From contig CAYMEJ010000009.1 of assembly GCA_964389735.1 (NCBI GenBank), positions 1 to 32,808 on the forward strand: a DNA stretch of 32,808 bases, in the 5' to 3' direction. This DNA comes from JAQUVS01 sp964389735 (GTDB lineage: Bacteria > Bacillota_I > Bacilli_A > RF39 > UBA660). The first letter of the stretch is position 1. Each line of letters starts with the position of its first letter. The notes beneath the pieces are model-generated. The model was not told where the DNA came from, ran no database searches, and worked only from the letters and a program-made list of their open reading frames with translations. The position numbers and the translations under genes were made by a program. Shown here piece after piece: positions 21,679-29,852 of the stretch.

Positions 21679-24289
21679 ATTTTTCCTTATGAGATTCATT
21701 TACTTGAATCTCTTTTTTTGTATCTAAATTAATATATTTTAAGCTTCCTATTACTGAAATATCCACCATTGTATCACATAAATCTTTAAAAGCATTATGA
21801 TTAACAAATTTGAATTCTTGTTTTGAGTCTTTTCCAGCATATGCATTTAATTTTGCTTGTCTTATTTGTTCAGGAGTATCTTCCAAATGATCTGCCCATA
21901 CTTTATCACCTATTTTTAATAATGATCTTTTTGTAGTTCTTTGGAACTGTTCCTCATCATTTTGTTTTCCTTCAGTAACGATAGTTAAAGCTTTTTCTTT
22001 TAATTGTTGTTTTAAGTCCTCTTTTGTTATATTGGCATCTGTTATATTTTGATTATCCTTATCATCACCAGTATAGAATCTTTCTAATTCTTGTATTTTT
22101 TCTAAAGTAACTTCTCCTTTAAAACATTCATCTACTTTATGTTCAATACTTCTGTTGATAAATGCTAATAGTTTAGTGGTTATATCTTTTGATTCTATAA
22201 TATTATTTCTGTACTCATAATATGTCTCTCTTTCAGTTGATAGTACTGATTCATATTCATTTAGATTTGCTCTTATTAATACATCTCTTTCTTCAGTTAA
22301 TGACTGAGTTCTATCAATTATTGTTTCTGCTAAAGATTGATTATTTTTTAATTTTTGTTTTAATTTTTCCATATCAGATTCTTTTATATTTTGAGTAAAT
22401 ATATCATCATCAAGAGATACGATAAATTTTGTTTCACCAGGATCTCCTTGTCTACCAGATCTTCCTCTTAATTGGTTATCTATTCTTTTAGAAGGATATT
22501 TTACTGTACCTAATACAAATAATCCCCCTGATGCTTTTACTTGTTCTTGATTTTTCGTTGTTTCTTCTTTGTATTTAGTGAATAATTCATTATATTTTTG
22601 TTGAATTTGTTCATTTTCACAAGTTCCAATGACACATTTATTTATTATTTCTTCATCTAGATTTAATTTCATTAATTCTTGCTTAGTTAACTCTTCTGGA
22701 TTTCCTCCTAATATTATATCTGTTCCTCTACCAGACATTGCAGTCGATATAGTTACAGCATTTAATCTACCAGCTTGAGCGATTATATTAGATTCTTCCT
22801 TATCGTTTGATGCATTTAATGTATTGTGTTCTATTCTATATATTTTTAATAATCTATCCAATTCCATAGATTCTTCTACTGAACCAGTTCCAATTAAAAT
22901 AGGTTGTCCTTTTTTATGACATTCAATTATTTTATTAATAATAAGATCTAGTTTTTCCTTTTTAGAGGGTACTAATACATCTTTATTATCTATTCTTTGA
23001 TTTTTTAATCTTGGTTCTATTTTTACTATTCCTAACCCATAACTCTTATTAAATTCTTTTTCTGAAGTCTTAACAGTTCCACTCATTCCACTTACTTTTT
23101 CATATAATTTAAAGAAATTAGGATGATTTATTGTTGCTAGAGTTACTTGTTCATTACTTATTTTTAAATGTTCTTTTGCTTCAATAGCTTGATGTAATCC
23201 TTGTGCAAATTTTCTTCCTTTTGCTATTCTTCCTGTTGATTGATCTATTATTTCTATTTTACCATCTTGGATTAAATAATCTGTATTGTTTTTCATAATG
23301 GAATTTGCTTTTAATGCGTTTTGAATATAATAAGTCATTAATTCAGTTTCTTCTAATTTTCCAAAGAATTTATCTCTTTCATAATAACCTTTTTTTGTTA
23401 ATTGTACAGTTCCTTCACTTGTTGATACTATATAATCATAATCAACTTCTGCCATTTTTAATTTATCTTGATCTACTTTATCTAAATTAACATCTACTAC
23501 AAATGGTTTTAATGTTTCTACGAACTTATTTACTTTATTATATCTTTCCCCAGTTTTCACTGATTTTGATATTATTAATGGTGTTTTTGCATCATCTATT
23601 AATATTGAATCAACTTCATCTATAATGGCATAATTTAAGTCTCTTAATACTTTTTCTTCTTTTGTTTCTGCCATGTTGTCTTTTAAGTATGAGAATGCTA
23701 CTGTAGAACAAGTTGTATACGTAATATCTTTTTTAAATTCTTCTCTTAATTGATTTTTATCATCTTCTTGTTTTATAGGTATAGTTTTACCTGTTTTTGG
23801 ATCAATATATGATTGTCTAGATATAGCACATCCTACTGATAATCCTAATGCTTCAAATAGTGGTCCATTTAATTCTTTATCTCTTTGAGCCAAATAATCA
23901 TTTGATGTTATTATATGTACTCCTTTTCCTTCCAATGCATTTAGGTATGCTGACATGGTTACTGATAAAGTTTTTCCTTCACCTGTATTCATTTCTACTA
24001 TATCACCATTATTCAGTGCAATTGATGCATTAACTTGACATTCATATGGTTCTTTTTTTAATACTCTTTTAGACATTTCTCTTACTACAGCATAAGCTTC
24101 AGGTAATATATCTGCAATTGTTTCATTATTATTTAGACGTGATTTAAATGTGTTAGTCATATTCTTTAATTCTTGATCAGACATTTTTTCATATACTTTA
24201 GATAATTCTATTATTTTTGTTAATACTTTAGAATTTCTTTTATTTTCTATTTTAGAGTAATCTGTTCCAAAAGTTTCAAATATTTTCAT
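21677..24289 (-). CDS. secA: Divergent SecA-family preprotein translocase ATPase
   Basis: SecA drives proteins through SecYEG with ATP. This 870-residue protein has the complete SecA plan: MNTGEGKT (Walker A, 100-107), NDYLAQRD, DEVDSILID (DEAD-like box, from 224), the cross-linking domain, GMSGT, SGRGTDIILGGNP, and RIDNQLRGRSGRQGDPG in the second motor half. Several normally invariant positions differ: GFDYLRDN reads AFSYLKDN (198-205), LIDEARTP reads LIDDAKTP, AGMTGT reads SGMSGT, and AGRGTD reads SGRGTD. The C-terminus lacks the cysteine zinc-binding tail. The catalytic residues themselves are kept. It could be the housekeeping SecA of a fast-evolving lineage or a second SecA (SecA2 type). 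The ATG follows GAGGTG. It lies between rpsD and tyrS, which are adjacent in Bacillus. Confidence 0.88.
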   Translation of the reverse strand: MKIFETFGTDYSKIENKRNSKVLTKIIELSKVYEKMSDQELKNMTNTFKSRLNNNETIADILPEAYAVVREMSKRVLKKEPYECQVNASIALNNGDIVEMNTGEGKTLSVTMSAYLNALEGKGVHIITSNDYLAQRDKELNGPLFEALGLSVGCAISRQSYIDPKTGKTIPIKQEDDKNQLREEFKKDITYTTCSTVAFSYLKDNMAETKEEKVLRDLNYAIIDEVDSILIDDAKTPLIISKSVKTGERYNKVNKFVETLKPFVVDVNLDKVDQDKLKMAEVDYDYIVSTSEGTVQLTKKGYYERDKFFGKLEETELMTYYIQNALKANSIMKNNTDYLIQDGKIEIIDQSTGRIAKGRKFAQGLHQAIEAKEHLKISNEQVTLATINHPNFFKLYEKVSGMSGTVKTSEKEFNKSYGLGIVKIEPRLKNQRIDNKDVLVPSKKEKLDLIINKIIECHKKGQPILIGTGSVEESMELDRLLKIYRIEHNTLNASNDKEESNIIAQAGRLNAVTISTAMSGRGTDIILGGNPEELTKQELMKLNLDEEIINKCVIGTCENEQIQQKYNELFTKYKEETTKNQEQVKASGGLFVLGTVKYPSKRIDNQLRGRSGRQGDPGETKFIVSLDDDIFTQNIKESDMEKLKQKLKNNQSLAETIIDRTQSLTEERDVLIRANLNEYESVLSTERETYYEYRNNIIESKDITTKLLAFINRSIEHKVDECFKGEVTLEKIQELERFYTGDDKDNQNITDANITKEDLKQQLKEKALTIVTEGKQNDEEQFQRTTKRSLLKIGDKVWADHLEDTPEQIRQAKLNAYAGKDSKQEFKFVNHNAFKDLCDTMVDISVIGSLKYINLDTKKEIQVNESHKEK

Positions 24290-24354
24290 TTAAATCACCT
24301 CTTTTCTATCATAATAAGAATACCATATTTTAGTGTTTTCTTCAATTAATACAT

Positions 24355-24379
24355 AAAAAAAAGGAAATTGTAATTCCTT
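24355..24379 (-). terminator. Intrinsic terminator between the 79-residue gene and secA
   Basis: AAGGAA and TTCCTT (24361-24366, 24374-24379) close a short loop, and eight U follow on the minus strand. It overlaps the preceding stop codon and separates secA from the tyrS unit. Confidence 0.7.
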
Positions 24380-24617
24380 ATTTACATTTTCCCTTTTGGG
24401 TTTGTTTTCTTTTTATTTCATATGGTTTAATATCTTCTTCTGTTTTTGAAAATATTTGTAATACTTTATTAAAATATTTGTCTTCTGTTAAACCATTTTT
24501 CTCTATAAACATATTTAATCTTTTACTTATTTCTTCTTTGTCTTCATTGATGTTTTCTTTTGTTAAAATGTCCATATTTTCATTAATAAACTTATCAATT
24601 AGTTCTTCTTTTTCCAT
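24378..24617 (-). CDS. Small acidic/basic helical protein of unknown function
   Basis: A 79-residue product starting MEKEELIDKFINENMDILTK, mostly helical and charged, with a basic tail (KRKQTQKGKCK) holding one cysteine next to the end. It has no membrane segment and no domain I recognise. The ATG has AGGTGG upstream. It follows tyrS by 63 nt and is closed by a terminator, so it is probably the last gene of the T-box controlled unit. Function is unknown. Confidence 0.75.
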   Translation of the reverse strand: MEKEELIDKFINENMDILTKENINEDKEEISKRLNMFIEKNGLTEDKYFNKVLQIFSKTEEDIKPYEIKRKQTQKGKCK

Positions 24618-24680
24618 AATTTACCACCTATTATTGCTATTTAATTATTATTTTTGTTATTTTGAATCATTTATTCGTAC

Positions 24681-25913
24681 TTATTTTATTATGTTTAAAT
24701 AATACTTCTTTTTACCTCTTCTTATAACAATATACTTATTATCAATAGCATCATTCTTATTAATTAAATACTCTAAATCTTGTATTTTGTCTCCATTTAA
24801 TGTTATTGTTCCTGCTGTCACAAATTCTCTTGCTTCTCTTTTACTTGATACAATATTTGTATTTACTAAGAAATCTATAATATTAATATTTTCTTCTGTT
24901 TCTGCTACTGGCATTCCTTTAAATACTGTTTCAATATCATTACCAGTTAATTCTTTAATATTTCCATTAAATAGTGCATCTGTTAATTTAATTGCTTTTT
25001 CACATTCTTCTTCACCATGTAAATCTTTTATTATTTCGTATGCTAAAGTTTTTTGTGCTAGTCTAAGATGTGGTTCTTCGTTATGTTTTTTCATTATATT
25101 ATCTATTTCTTCTTTATTTAAGAAAGTATATATTTTTAAGTATGATTCAACCATTGAATCATCTGCATTAATTAAGAATTGATATAATTCATAGCTTGAA
25201 GTTAAGTTTTTATCTAACCAAAGTGCATTTCCTTCACTCTTACCAAATTTATTTCCATTAGCATCTAATATTAATGGCATTGTAAATGCATATGCTTCTT
25301 TATTTAACATCTTTCTAATAAGTTCAATTCCTGTTGTAATATTACCCCATTGATCTGAACCTGCTACTTGCATCACACAATTATTTTCTTGATATAAATG
25401 AACAAAATCATATCCTTGAATAAGAGTATATGAGAACTCTGCAAAGGTAATTCCTGTTTCTAGTCTTCTACTTATTATATCTTTATTCAACATATAATTT
25501 ACATTTATATATTTTCCTATATCTCTTAAGAAATCAATAAAGTTCATTTTACTTATCCAATCATAGTTATTAACTATATTTGCATTAGGTACTATTGATT
25601 TTACTTGTTTACTTATTCCTTCAATATTTTTTTGAACAGTTTCATAAGATATTATTTCTCTTTCTGCTGTTGGTCTAGGATCTCCTATTAATCCTGTTGC
25701 TCCACCTACTAAAAGTGTTGCTTTATGTCCTGCTAAAGCTAATCTTTTTGCTGTTATTAATGATGAATAATGTCCAATATGTAAGCTTTCTGCTGTTGGA
25801 TCTGTTCCCCAATAAAAAGCTATTTTGTTATTATTTAATAAATCTCTTACTTTTTCTTCATCACTTATGTCTTTTACTAAACCTCTCCATTTTAATTCCT
25901 CAAAAAAATCCAT
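24681..25913 (-). CDS. tyrS: Tyrosyl-tRNA synthetase
   Basis: TyrRS charges tRNA-Tyr. The 410-residue product has the class I signatures HIGH (45-48, in TAESLHIGHYSS) and the KMSKS equivalent KFGKS (222-226), the tyrosine-binding YTLIQGYDF and VAGSDQWGNI, and a C-terminal S4-like RNA-binding domain (about 345-405, SSKREAREFVTAGTITLNG). The ATG follows AGGAGG, 11 nt after the dUTPase gene. Control by the upstream T-box matches the usual regulation of this gene in Firmicutes. Confidence 0.97.
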   Translation of the reverse strand: MDFFEELKWRGLVKDISDEEKVRDLLNNNKIAFYWGTDPTAESLHIGHYSSLITAKRLALAGHKATLLVGGATGLIGDPRPTAEREIISYETVQKNIEGISKQVKSIVPNANIVNNYDWISKMNFIDFLRDIGKYINVNYMLNKDIISRRLETGITFAEFSYTLIQGYDFVHLYQENNCVMQVAGSDQWGNITTGIELIRKMLNKEAYAFTMPLILDANGNKFGKSEGNALWLDKNLTSSYELYQFLINADDSMVESYLKIYTFLNKEEIDNIMKKHNEEPHLRLAQKTLAYEIIKDLHGEEECEKAIKLTDALFNGNIKELTGNDIETVFKGMPVAETEENINIIDFLVNTNIVSSKREAREFVTAGTITLNGDKIQDLEYLINKNDAIDNKYIVIRRGKKKYYLNIIK

Positions 25914-25924
25914 TTTTTTTCCTC

Positions 25925-26404
25925 CTAATATTCATAATTGAATCTTTCTTCTACTTTTTTTATTTTTTTATCACAACTATCATATATTTCTTGGTCAGTA
26001 AATTTTAGTAATTTACCCATATATAATAGATTATTAAATATATCTATTACTAATTCTTTACTACTATTATGCATTAATTTTGCACTTTGTTCAAATAAAT
26101 AATTAAACAATTCTATTATATCTTTATCTTCATCTATTTTAATTGCCTGTATTTCTAAATTAAAGTAATTATGAAAGTATAATGTCATTATAATACAATC
26201 AGCATATTCTTCTAGTAATTCTTCTTTATTTGGTTCTTTAATACTCCAATATTTAAAACATTTTGTTTCATTGGCAAATTCTCCTAATTCGGTTAATAAT
26301 TCTACACAATTTTTATTATATATTTCTATAGTATTACCATATTCTTTAAAGAATATCTCGTCTAATTTTTTATTTCTATTATATATATTATTCCATTCTT
26401 TCAT
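25925..26404 (-). CDS. Dimeric dUTPase (all-alpha, MazG-like fold)
   Basis: dUTPase cleaves dUTP to dUMP and pyrophosphate, keeping uracil out of DNA and feeding thymidylate synthesis. From the ATG at 26404 (159 residues) the product has the two metal-binding motifs of the all-alpha superfamily: E39-x2-E42 in ELGEFANETKCFKYWS and E66-x2-D69 in EEYADC. The phrase GEFANETKCFKYWS is typical of the dUTPase_2 family (as in phage and Staphylococcus dimeric dUTPases). The start codon follows GGAGGA; an upstream extension would enter the T-box terminator. It is the first gene behind the tyrosine T-box and is co-transcribed with tyrS, an unusual pairing. Confidence 0.88.
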   Translation of the reverse strand: MKEWNNIYNRNKKLDEIFFKEYGNTIEIYNKNCVELLTELGEFANETKCFKYWSIKEPNKEELLEEYADCIIMTLYFHNYFNLEIQAIKIDEDKDIIELFNYLFEQSAKLMHNSSKELVIDIFNNLLYMGKLLKFTDQEIYDSCDKKIKKVEERFNYEY

Positions 26405-26421
26405 TATATTCCTCCTTGTAT

Positions 26422-26635
26422 AAAAAAAGATCATTCATCACATAAGGACGAATGATCGCGGTACCACCTTAATTTATAATTAATATAATTATACACTTAA
26501 TGATTATAAAGCATCACCTTTTAGTTCAAAATTATGTATTTCATTATTAAATATTGTTCCATTTTCATCAACCATGGACTTTCTTTACAATTTAGATAAT
26601 AACTATTATTAATTTCTCGTCACTAAATCTTTATA
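26422..26635 (-). promoter_or_regulatory. T-box riboswitch, tyrosine specifier
   Basis: The minus strand reads AAGGTGGTACCGCG (26457-26470), the core T-box, just before a terminator stem GATCATTC/GAATGATC (26429-26436, 26450-26457) and seven U. The 5' side has the AGTGACGAG motif of stem I, and its base pairs TTTAG with CTAAA. The probable specifier codon is UAC (26536-26538), followed by the usual purine, which selects tRNA-Tyr and agrees with tyrS downstream. Uncharged tRNA-Tyr would stabilise the antiterminator and let transcription continue into the dUTPase and tyrS genes. Confidence 0.93.
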
Positions 26636-26640
26636 TGTAT

Positions 26641-26669
26641 ATATTATCATATATATATGGATATTTCAA
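26641..26669 (-). promoter_or_regulatory. Promoter of the T-box operon
   Basis: TTGAAA (26664-26669), a 17-nt spacer ending in TGA and TAATAT (26641-26646) on the minus strand: a -35 box plus an extended -10. Confidence 0.55.
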
Positions 26670-26671
26670 AT

Positions 26672-26699
26672 AAAAAAGAAAAAGTTCAATTGAACTTTT
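26672..26699 (-). terminator. Intrinsic terminator after ytxH
   Basis: AAAAGTTC and GAACTTTT form an 8-bp stem around AATT (26680-26699), followed by a U-rich run on the minus strand. Confidence 0.75.
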
Positions 26700-27105
26700 A
26701 TTTTTCTTCTTTTTCTAATTTTTTAATTATATCTTTCATAACTACTACAGTTTTTTCTTTTACTGCTTCTGCTGCTTGTTCTATTACAGGAGTTCCTTTA
26801 GTTACGGCAAGATCTACTAATTCTTCTGTTTTCTTTTGAATAGCTTTTGCTTTTTCTTTTGCTATTTTAAGTGCTTTTTCTTTATCTAAGTCTTCTAATT
26901 CTTCTTTTATTTCTTCTATTTTATTTTCGATTTCTTCTTTTACTTCATCTACATCTATTTCTTTTACTTTTTCTACTAATTTATCTATTTTCTTTTTTAG
27001 TTGTTTTCTAGTATCACTACCTTTTGCTGGCGCAAAAAGAATACCTAAACCTGCTCCTATTGCAGCACCTAATAAAAACTTACCTGCTCCGTTTTTCTTA
27101 CTCAT
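26698..27105 (-). CDS. YtxH-domain protein
   Basis: From the ATG at 27105 (135 residues) the product begins with a glycine-rich hydrophobic helix (GKFLLGAAIGAGLGILFAPA, about 8-27) followed by KGSDTRKQLKKK, the hallmark of YtxH (gas-vesicle-like) proteins, then a long lysine/glutamate coiled coil. YtxH proteins are general-stress proteins of unknown action at the membrane. AAGGAG lies 9 nt upstream of this ATG; the ATG at 27114 is too close to it. The start overlaps the stop of the DUF948-like gene, and the ytxG-ytxH pair is also found in Bacillus. Confidence 0.88.
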   Translation of the reverse strand: MSKKNGAGKFLLGAAIGAGLGILFAPAKGSDTRKQLKKKIDKLVEKVKEIDVDEVKEEIENKIEEIKEELEDLDKEKALKIAKEKAKAIQKKTEELVDLAVTKGTPVIEQAAEAVKEKTVVVMKDIIKKLEKEEK

Positions 27106-27397
27106 CGTCTTCATTCTCCTTCTCTTTTTGTCTTCTTTTTCTACGAAATATTTTAGTTATTAATCCAGCTACTCCGTCTACTAATGAATCACTTACATTA
27201 GATAGAGCATCTGTTACTACATCTATTGTAGAAAAGAGACCATTTAATGATTTGCTTTTTTCTTCGACATCATCTAATATTTCATTAGTATGATTAACTG
27301 TCTTTATTAATTTTATTGATAGTATAATCAATATTACTAATAAGACTATTCCTAGTGAATATAGAATAATTGGTAATATGTCTTCTAATAGTTCCAT
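27098..27397 (-). CDS. DUF948 / YtxG-like membrane protein
   Basis: A 99-residue protein with an N-terminal membrane helix (about 7-29), a helical middle (TVNHTNEILDDVEEKSKSLNGL) with heptad-like repeats, and a basic then acidic tail (RRKRRQKEKENEDDE). Size, topology and its place directly before ytxH match YtxG, a DUF948 protein. The ATG follows AAGGAG. Its biochemical role is unknown; in Bacillus the ytxGHJ genes belong to the general stress response. Confidence 0.75.
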   Translation of the reverse strand: MELLEDILPIILYSLGIVLLVILIILSIKLIKTVNHTNEILDDVEEKSKSLNGLFSTIDVVTDALSNVSDSLVDGVAGLITKIFRRKRRQKEKENEDDE

Positions 27398-27401
27398 TTT
27401 A

Positions 27402-28424
27402 TTACTCCTTATCTTCGTACATTGAATCGATTAATTCGAATAGATTATCTTCTAATTTTTCATTTTCAGAAGGTTCTTCTACTGCAACTACTTCTTCTTC
27501 AGTAATTGGTTCTTCTTCAATAGGAATTTCTACATCTTCTACTACTTGTTCTTCATCTATATCTGTTACTAATGCACTTTCAAGTGGTAATTCATCATCT
27601 TCTTTTTCTTCTTCATCTTCAACAGCATCTATAGCATCTATATCTGGTGTTTTATTAACTCTTCTTCCCATTGATTTTTCATATTTACTATCTTTATAAT
27701 CTACATTATATTCTAACCCAAGATCTGTAAAATATTCCTCAGCATCTGCTAAAGTTACTTTTTCTACTGCTGGTGTTGTATCTATATCAGTCATATCATA
27801 TAGTAAATTTTCTTCTACTGGTTCTTCTTTATCTTCTTCAACTACTTCTTCTTGTTTATCAAAGTCTCCAGCCATATCTCCATATGCTTTTCTTCTTATT
27901 GAATCTAAATCTGCACCTCTTCTTGAAACATAACTACTACTTGGTTTAATTTCTTTTTTTTCTGGGATTTCATCTTTAGTATAGTTTTTATCTAAAATAC
28001 CATATATCGGTGAAATTATTGGTGTAGGTTTAAATACCTTTTCTGTTGTTTTTGTATATGTTGTTGTTACTTTTTCTTTTGAAATACCATAACTTGGTAT
28101 ATTATATGATGATTTCTTTTCTTCTTTTGAATTAAAATTTGTTGAATCATATACTTCTTCGTCAACAAAATCATCATCTTCAAAGTATTTGAAGTTAGTT
28201 TCTGGTTTAAGAAGTTCTTTTTCAGTTAGTATTTCATGTTTTTCTTCAACTTTAGGTTCTTCTACTACTATTTCTTCTTTTTTCTCTTCAACTTTAGGTT
28301 CTTCAACAATTTTCTTTGCAACTACTTCTTTTTGTTTTTTTTCTTTTACTGGTTTTTCTGGTTCTTCAACTTCTACATATTCTTCTTCAAAAAAAGTGTT
28401 TTTTAATTTTTCTAATAGTCCCAT
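27402..28424 (-). CDS. Acidic low-complexity protein with an amphipathic N-terminus
   Basis: I cannot assign a function. The 340-residue product starts MGLLEKLKNTFFEEEYVEVE, an amphipathic helix plus acidic patch like the membrane anchor of SepF, but no SepF core follows. Residues 20-100 and 190-330 are very rich in Glu, Lys, Val and Asp, with an imperfect repeat VEEPKVEEK (40-48, 54-62), and are probably disordered. Three islands look ordered: FKPTPIISPIYGILDKNY (131-148), SRRGADLDSIRRKAYGDM (167-184) and a C-terminal helix LEDNLFELIDSMYE. Such islands in a disordered chain suggest a scaffold that binds partners. It lies between a lipoprotein gene and ytxGH, all closely spaced, so they are likely co-transcribed. 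Confidence 0.85.
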   Translation of the reverse strand: MGLLEKLKNTFFEEEYVEVEEPEKPVKEKKQKEVVAKKIVEEPKVEEKKEEIVVEEPKVEEKHEILTEKELLKPETNFKYFEDDDFVDEEVYDSTNFNSKEEKKSSYNIPSYGISKEKVTTTYTKTTEKVFKPTPIISPIYGILDKNYTKDEIPEKKEIKPSSSYVSRRGADLDSIRRKAYGDMAGDFDKQEEVVEEDKEEPVEENLLYDMTDIDTTPAVEKVTLADAEEYFTDLGLEYNVDYKDSKYEKSMGRRVNKTPDIDAIDAVEDEEEKEDDELPLESALVTDIDEEQVVEDVEIPIEEEPITEEEVVAVEEPSENEKLEDNLFELIDSMYEDKE

Positions 28425-28435
28425 AAGACACCATC

Positions 28436-29104
28436 CTATTCTGTACTTTCACTTATATCAATACTATCTTCATCTGGTATTTCACCTAATGTATCTTCAT
28501 ATTGACCATACTCTTCTAAATAATCCAAGAAATTTCCGTCTGTTCTTCTTGATTCAAATATATTGTAATTTTCTTCTGTATAATTTAATTTATTGTCTCC
28601 TACTAATGATTCAATTATTATGTCATTATATTTTATGCTTGATAATATATATGCCATATCTAATATTGTTTCATTCAAATATTGTTCTTCAACATATGCT
28701 TCTATTTTTGCATAATTATACATAAATTCAATAAAATACTTATCATCTATTCTATTAATTTCTAAGTATCCTTTTTTTTCATTAATATTTATACTTCTTG
28801 AATAATATCCATCTTCATTTATTTTATATTCATTATCTACCTTATGATAATATGATACTAAATCAATATATAAATATATTTTATTTTGTTTATAATATAA
28901 AATTGAATTGTTTTCTGTTTTATTTTTTAAAGTTACTCCTTTTGGTAAATAATATTTATATCCTTGAAGTGTTACATTATTTAATGTTATTTTATCTTTT
29001 AGGACATTATCTACTATTTTATCTATTGAACTATTATCTATAATAGTTATAGAACATCCTGTTACTAGGAATACTGTTAAGAGTAAAACTATTATCTTTT
29101 TCAT
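28436..29104 (-). CDS. Predicted lipoprotein of unknown function
   Basis: The 222-residue product starts with a lipoprotein signal, MKKIIVLLLTVFLVTGC, with lipobox LVTGC and the lipidated cysteine at position 17. The mature part has alternating strands (YKYYLPKGVTL, ILYYKQNKIYLYIDLVSYY, KGYLEINRI, KYFIEFMYNYAKIEAYV) and an acidic tail (ending EIPDEDSIDISESTE). I recognise no family. The ATG follows AGGTGA, and TGATATAAT lies upstream. It heads a four-gene unit with the acidic protein, the DUF948-like protein and YtxH, all of which look envelope-related. Confidence 0.85.
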   Translation of the reverse strand: MKKIIVLLLTVFLVTGCSITIIDNSSIDKIVDNVLKDKITLNNVTLQGYKYYLPKGVTLKNKTENNSILYYKQNKIYLYIDLVSYYHKVDNEYKINEDGYYSRSININEKKGYLEINRIDDKYFIEFMYNYAKIEAYVEEQYLNETILDMAYILSSIKYNDIIIESLVGDNKLNYTEENYNIFESRRTDGNFLDYLEEYGQYEDTLGEIPDEDSIDISESTE

Positions 29105-29124
29105 AATTCACCTACTCTTAATAT

Positions 29125-29133
29125 ATTATATCA
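29125..29133 (-). promoter_or_regulatory. Extended -10 promoter of the lipoprotein operon
   Basis: TGATATAAT on the minus strand, about 20 nt upstream of the lipoprotein ATG; no clear -35 box. Confidence 0.5.
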
Positions 29134-29161
29134 AATATTACAATAAATAAAAATCTTTTTA

Positions 29162-29797
29162 TTAATTTTTATCATTTATTGCCTTTAATCTGTATATTTT
29201 CATGTCATTATTGACAAATTTTTCTTCAAACTCAGTAGGAATATTATCTTCTATATCAGAATTATATAAGTCCATTGTTATTTCTTCTATCTTATAACCA
29301 TATGTAGAAAGAGATACTACAGAGTACTCAAATAATTCTCTATTATCAGTTTTTTGAATGATTGTTTTTTCTTCTTTAAATAATCTATCATATTTTTCTA
29401 AGAAAATATGGGATGTTAATCTTCTAATATGATGTCTTTTCTTTGGCCATGGATCTGAAAAATTCAAATATATTATATCTATTTCTTTATCAAATACTTC
29501 ATCTATTTCCATAGCATTCATTCTTATCATTGCTAAATTATTCATTTTAACTGGTACTTTTTCTAACGCTCTTGCTATGACACTATCATATTTTTCTATA
29601 CCAATATAATTAATATTAGGATTCCTATTTGCATTTTCAATTATAAATTGACCTTTTCCCATTCCTATCTCAATATATATTGGATTATCATTACCAAAGT
29701 ATTTATTCCAATTACCTTTATAGTCTTTTGGAGTTAATACTAAAGTATCTGAATTTTTCATTATTTCTTCTTTGTTTTTTACATTACGAAGTCTCAT
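29162..29797 (-). CDS. trmB: tRNA (guanine-N7-)-methyltransferase
   Basis: TrmB methylates G46 in the variable loop of tRNA with S-adenosylmethionine. From the ATG at 29797 (211 residues) the product has the SAM-binding EIGMGKGQFI (about 44-53), NYIGIEKY, the catalytic region NFSDPWPKKRHHIRRL and KTDNRELFEYS. It ends with PTEFEEKFVNNDMKIYRL, also typical. The ribosome site GGTGA lies just upstream of this ATG; a longer frame from 29824 has none. The length is normal for the family. Confidence 0.95.
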   Translation of the reverse strand: MRLRNVKNKEEIMKNSDTLVLTPKDYKGNWNKYFGNDNPIYIEIGMGKGQFIIENANRNPNINYIGIEKYDSVIARALEKVPVKMNNLAMIRMNAMEIDEVFDKEIDIIYLNFSDPWPKKRHHIRRLTSHIFLEKYDRLFKEEKTIIQKTDNRELFEYSVVSLSTYGYKIEEITMDLYNSDIEDNIPTEFEEKFVNNDMKIYRLKAINDKN

Positions 29798-29802
29798 TAT
29801 AT

Positions 29803-29830
29803 CACCATATTTATTATAACTCATATAATA
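29803..29830 (+). promoter_or_regulatory. Sigma-K-type promoter of the coat-like gene
   Basis: CACC (29803-29806) fits the sigma-K -35 pattern mACm. After a 16-nt spacer, CATATAATA (29822-29830) fits CATAnnnTA exactly. The predicted start near 29836 would give a leader of about 17 nt carrying AAGGAG. The same -10 also partly fits sigma-E. Confidence 0.5.
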
Positions 29831-29852
29831 AAATAAAGTAAAGGAGAGAAAT

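Noticed and set aside
24787..25182. Plus-strand frame of 131 codons
   Set aside because: Mirror of tyrS; composition reflects the reverse complement of an AT-rich gene.
27370..27699. Plus-strand serine-rich frame of 109 codons
   Set aside because: It is the antisense of the acidic-protein and DUF948-like genes; Glu/Asp-rich codons read backwards give serine runs. It has no ribosome site.
28189..28725. Plus-strand frame of 178 codons
   Set aside because: Antisense shadow of the acidic protein and lipoprotein genes, with low-complexity composition and no ribosome site.
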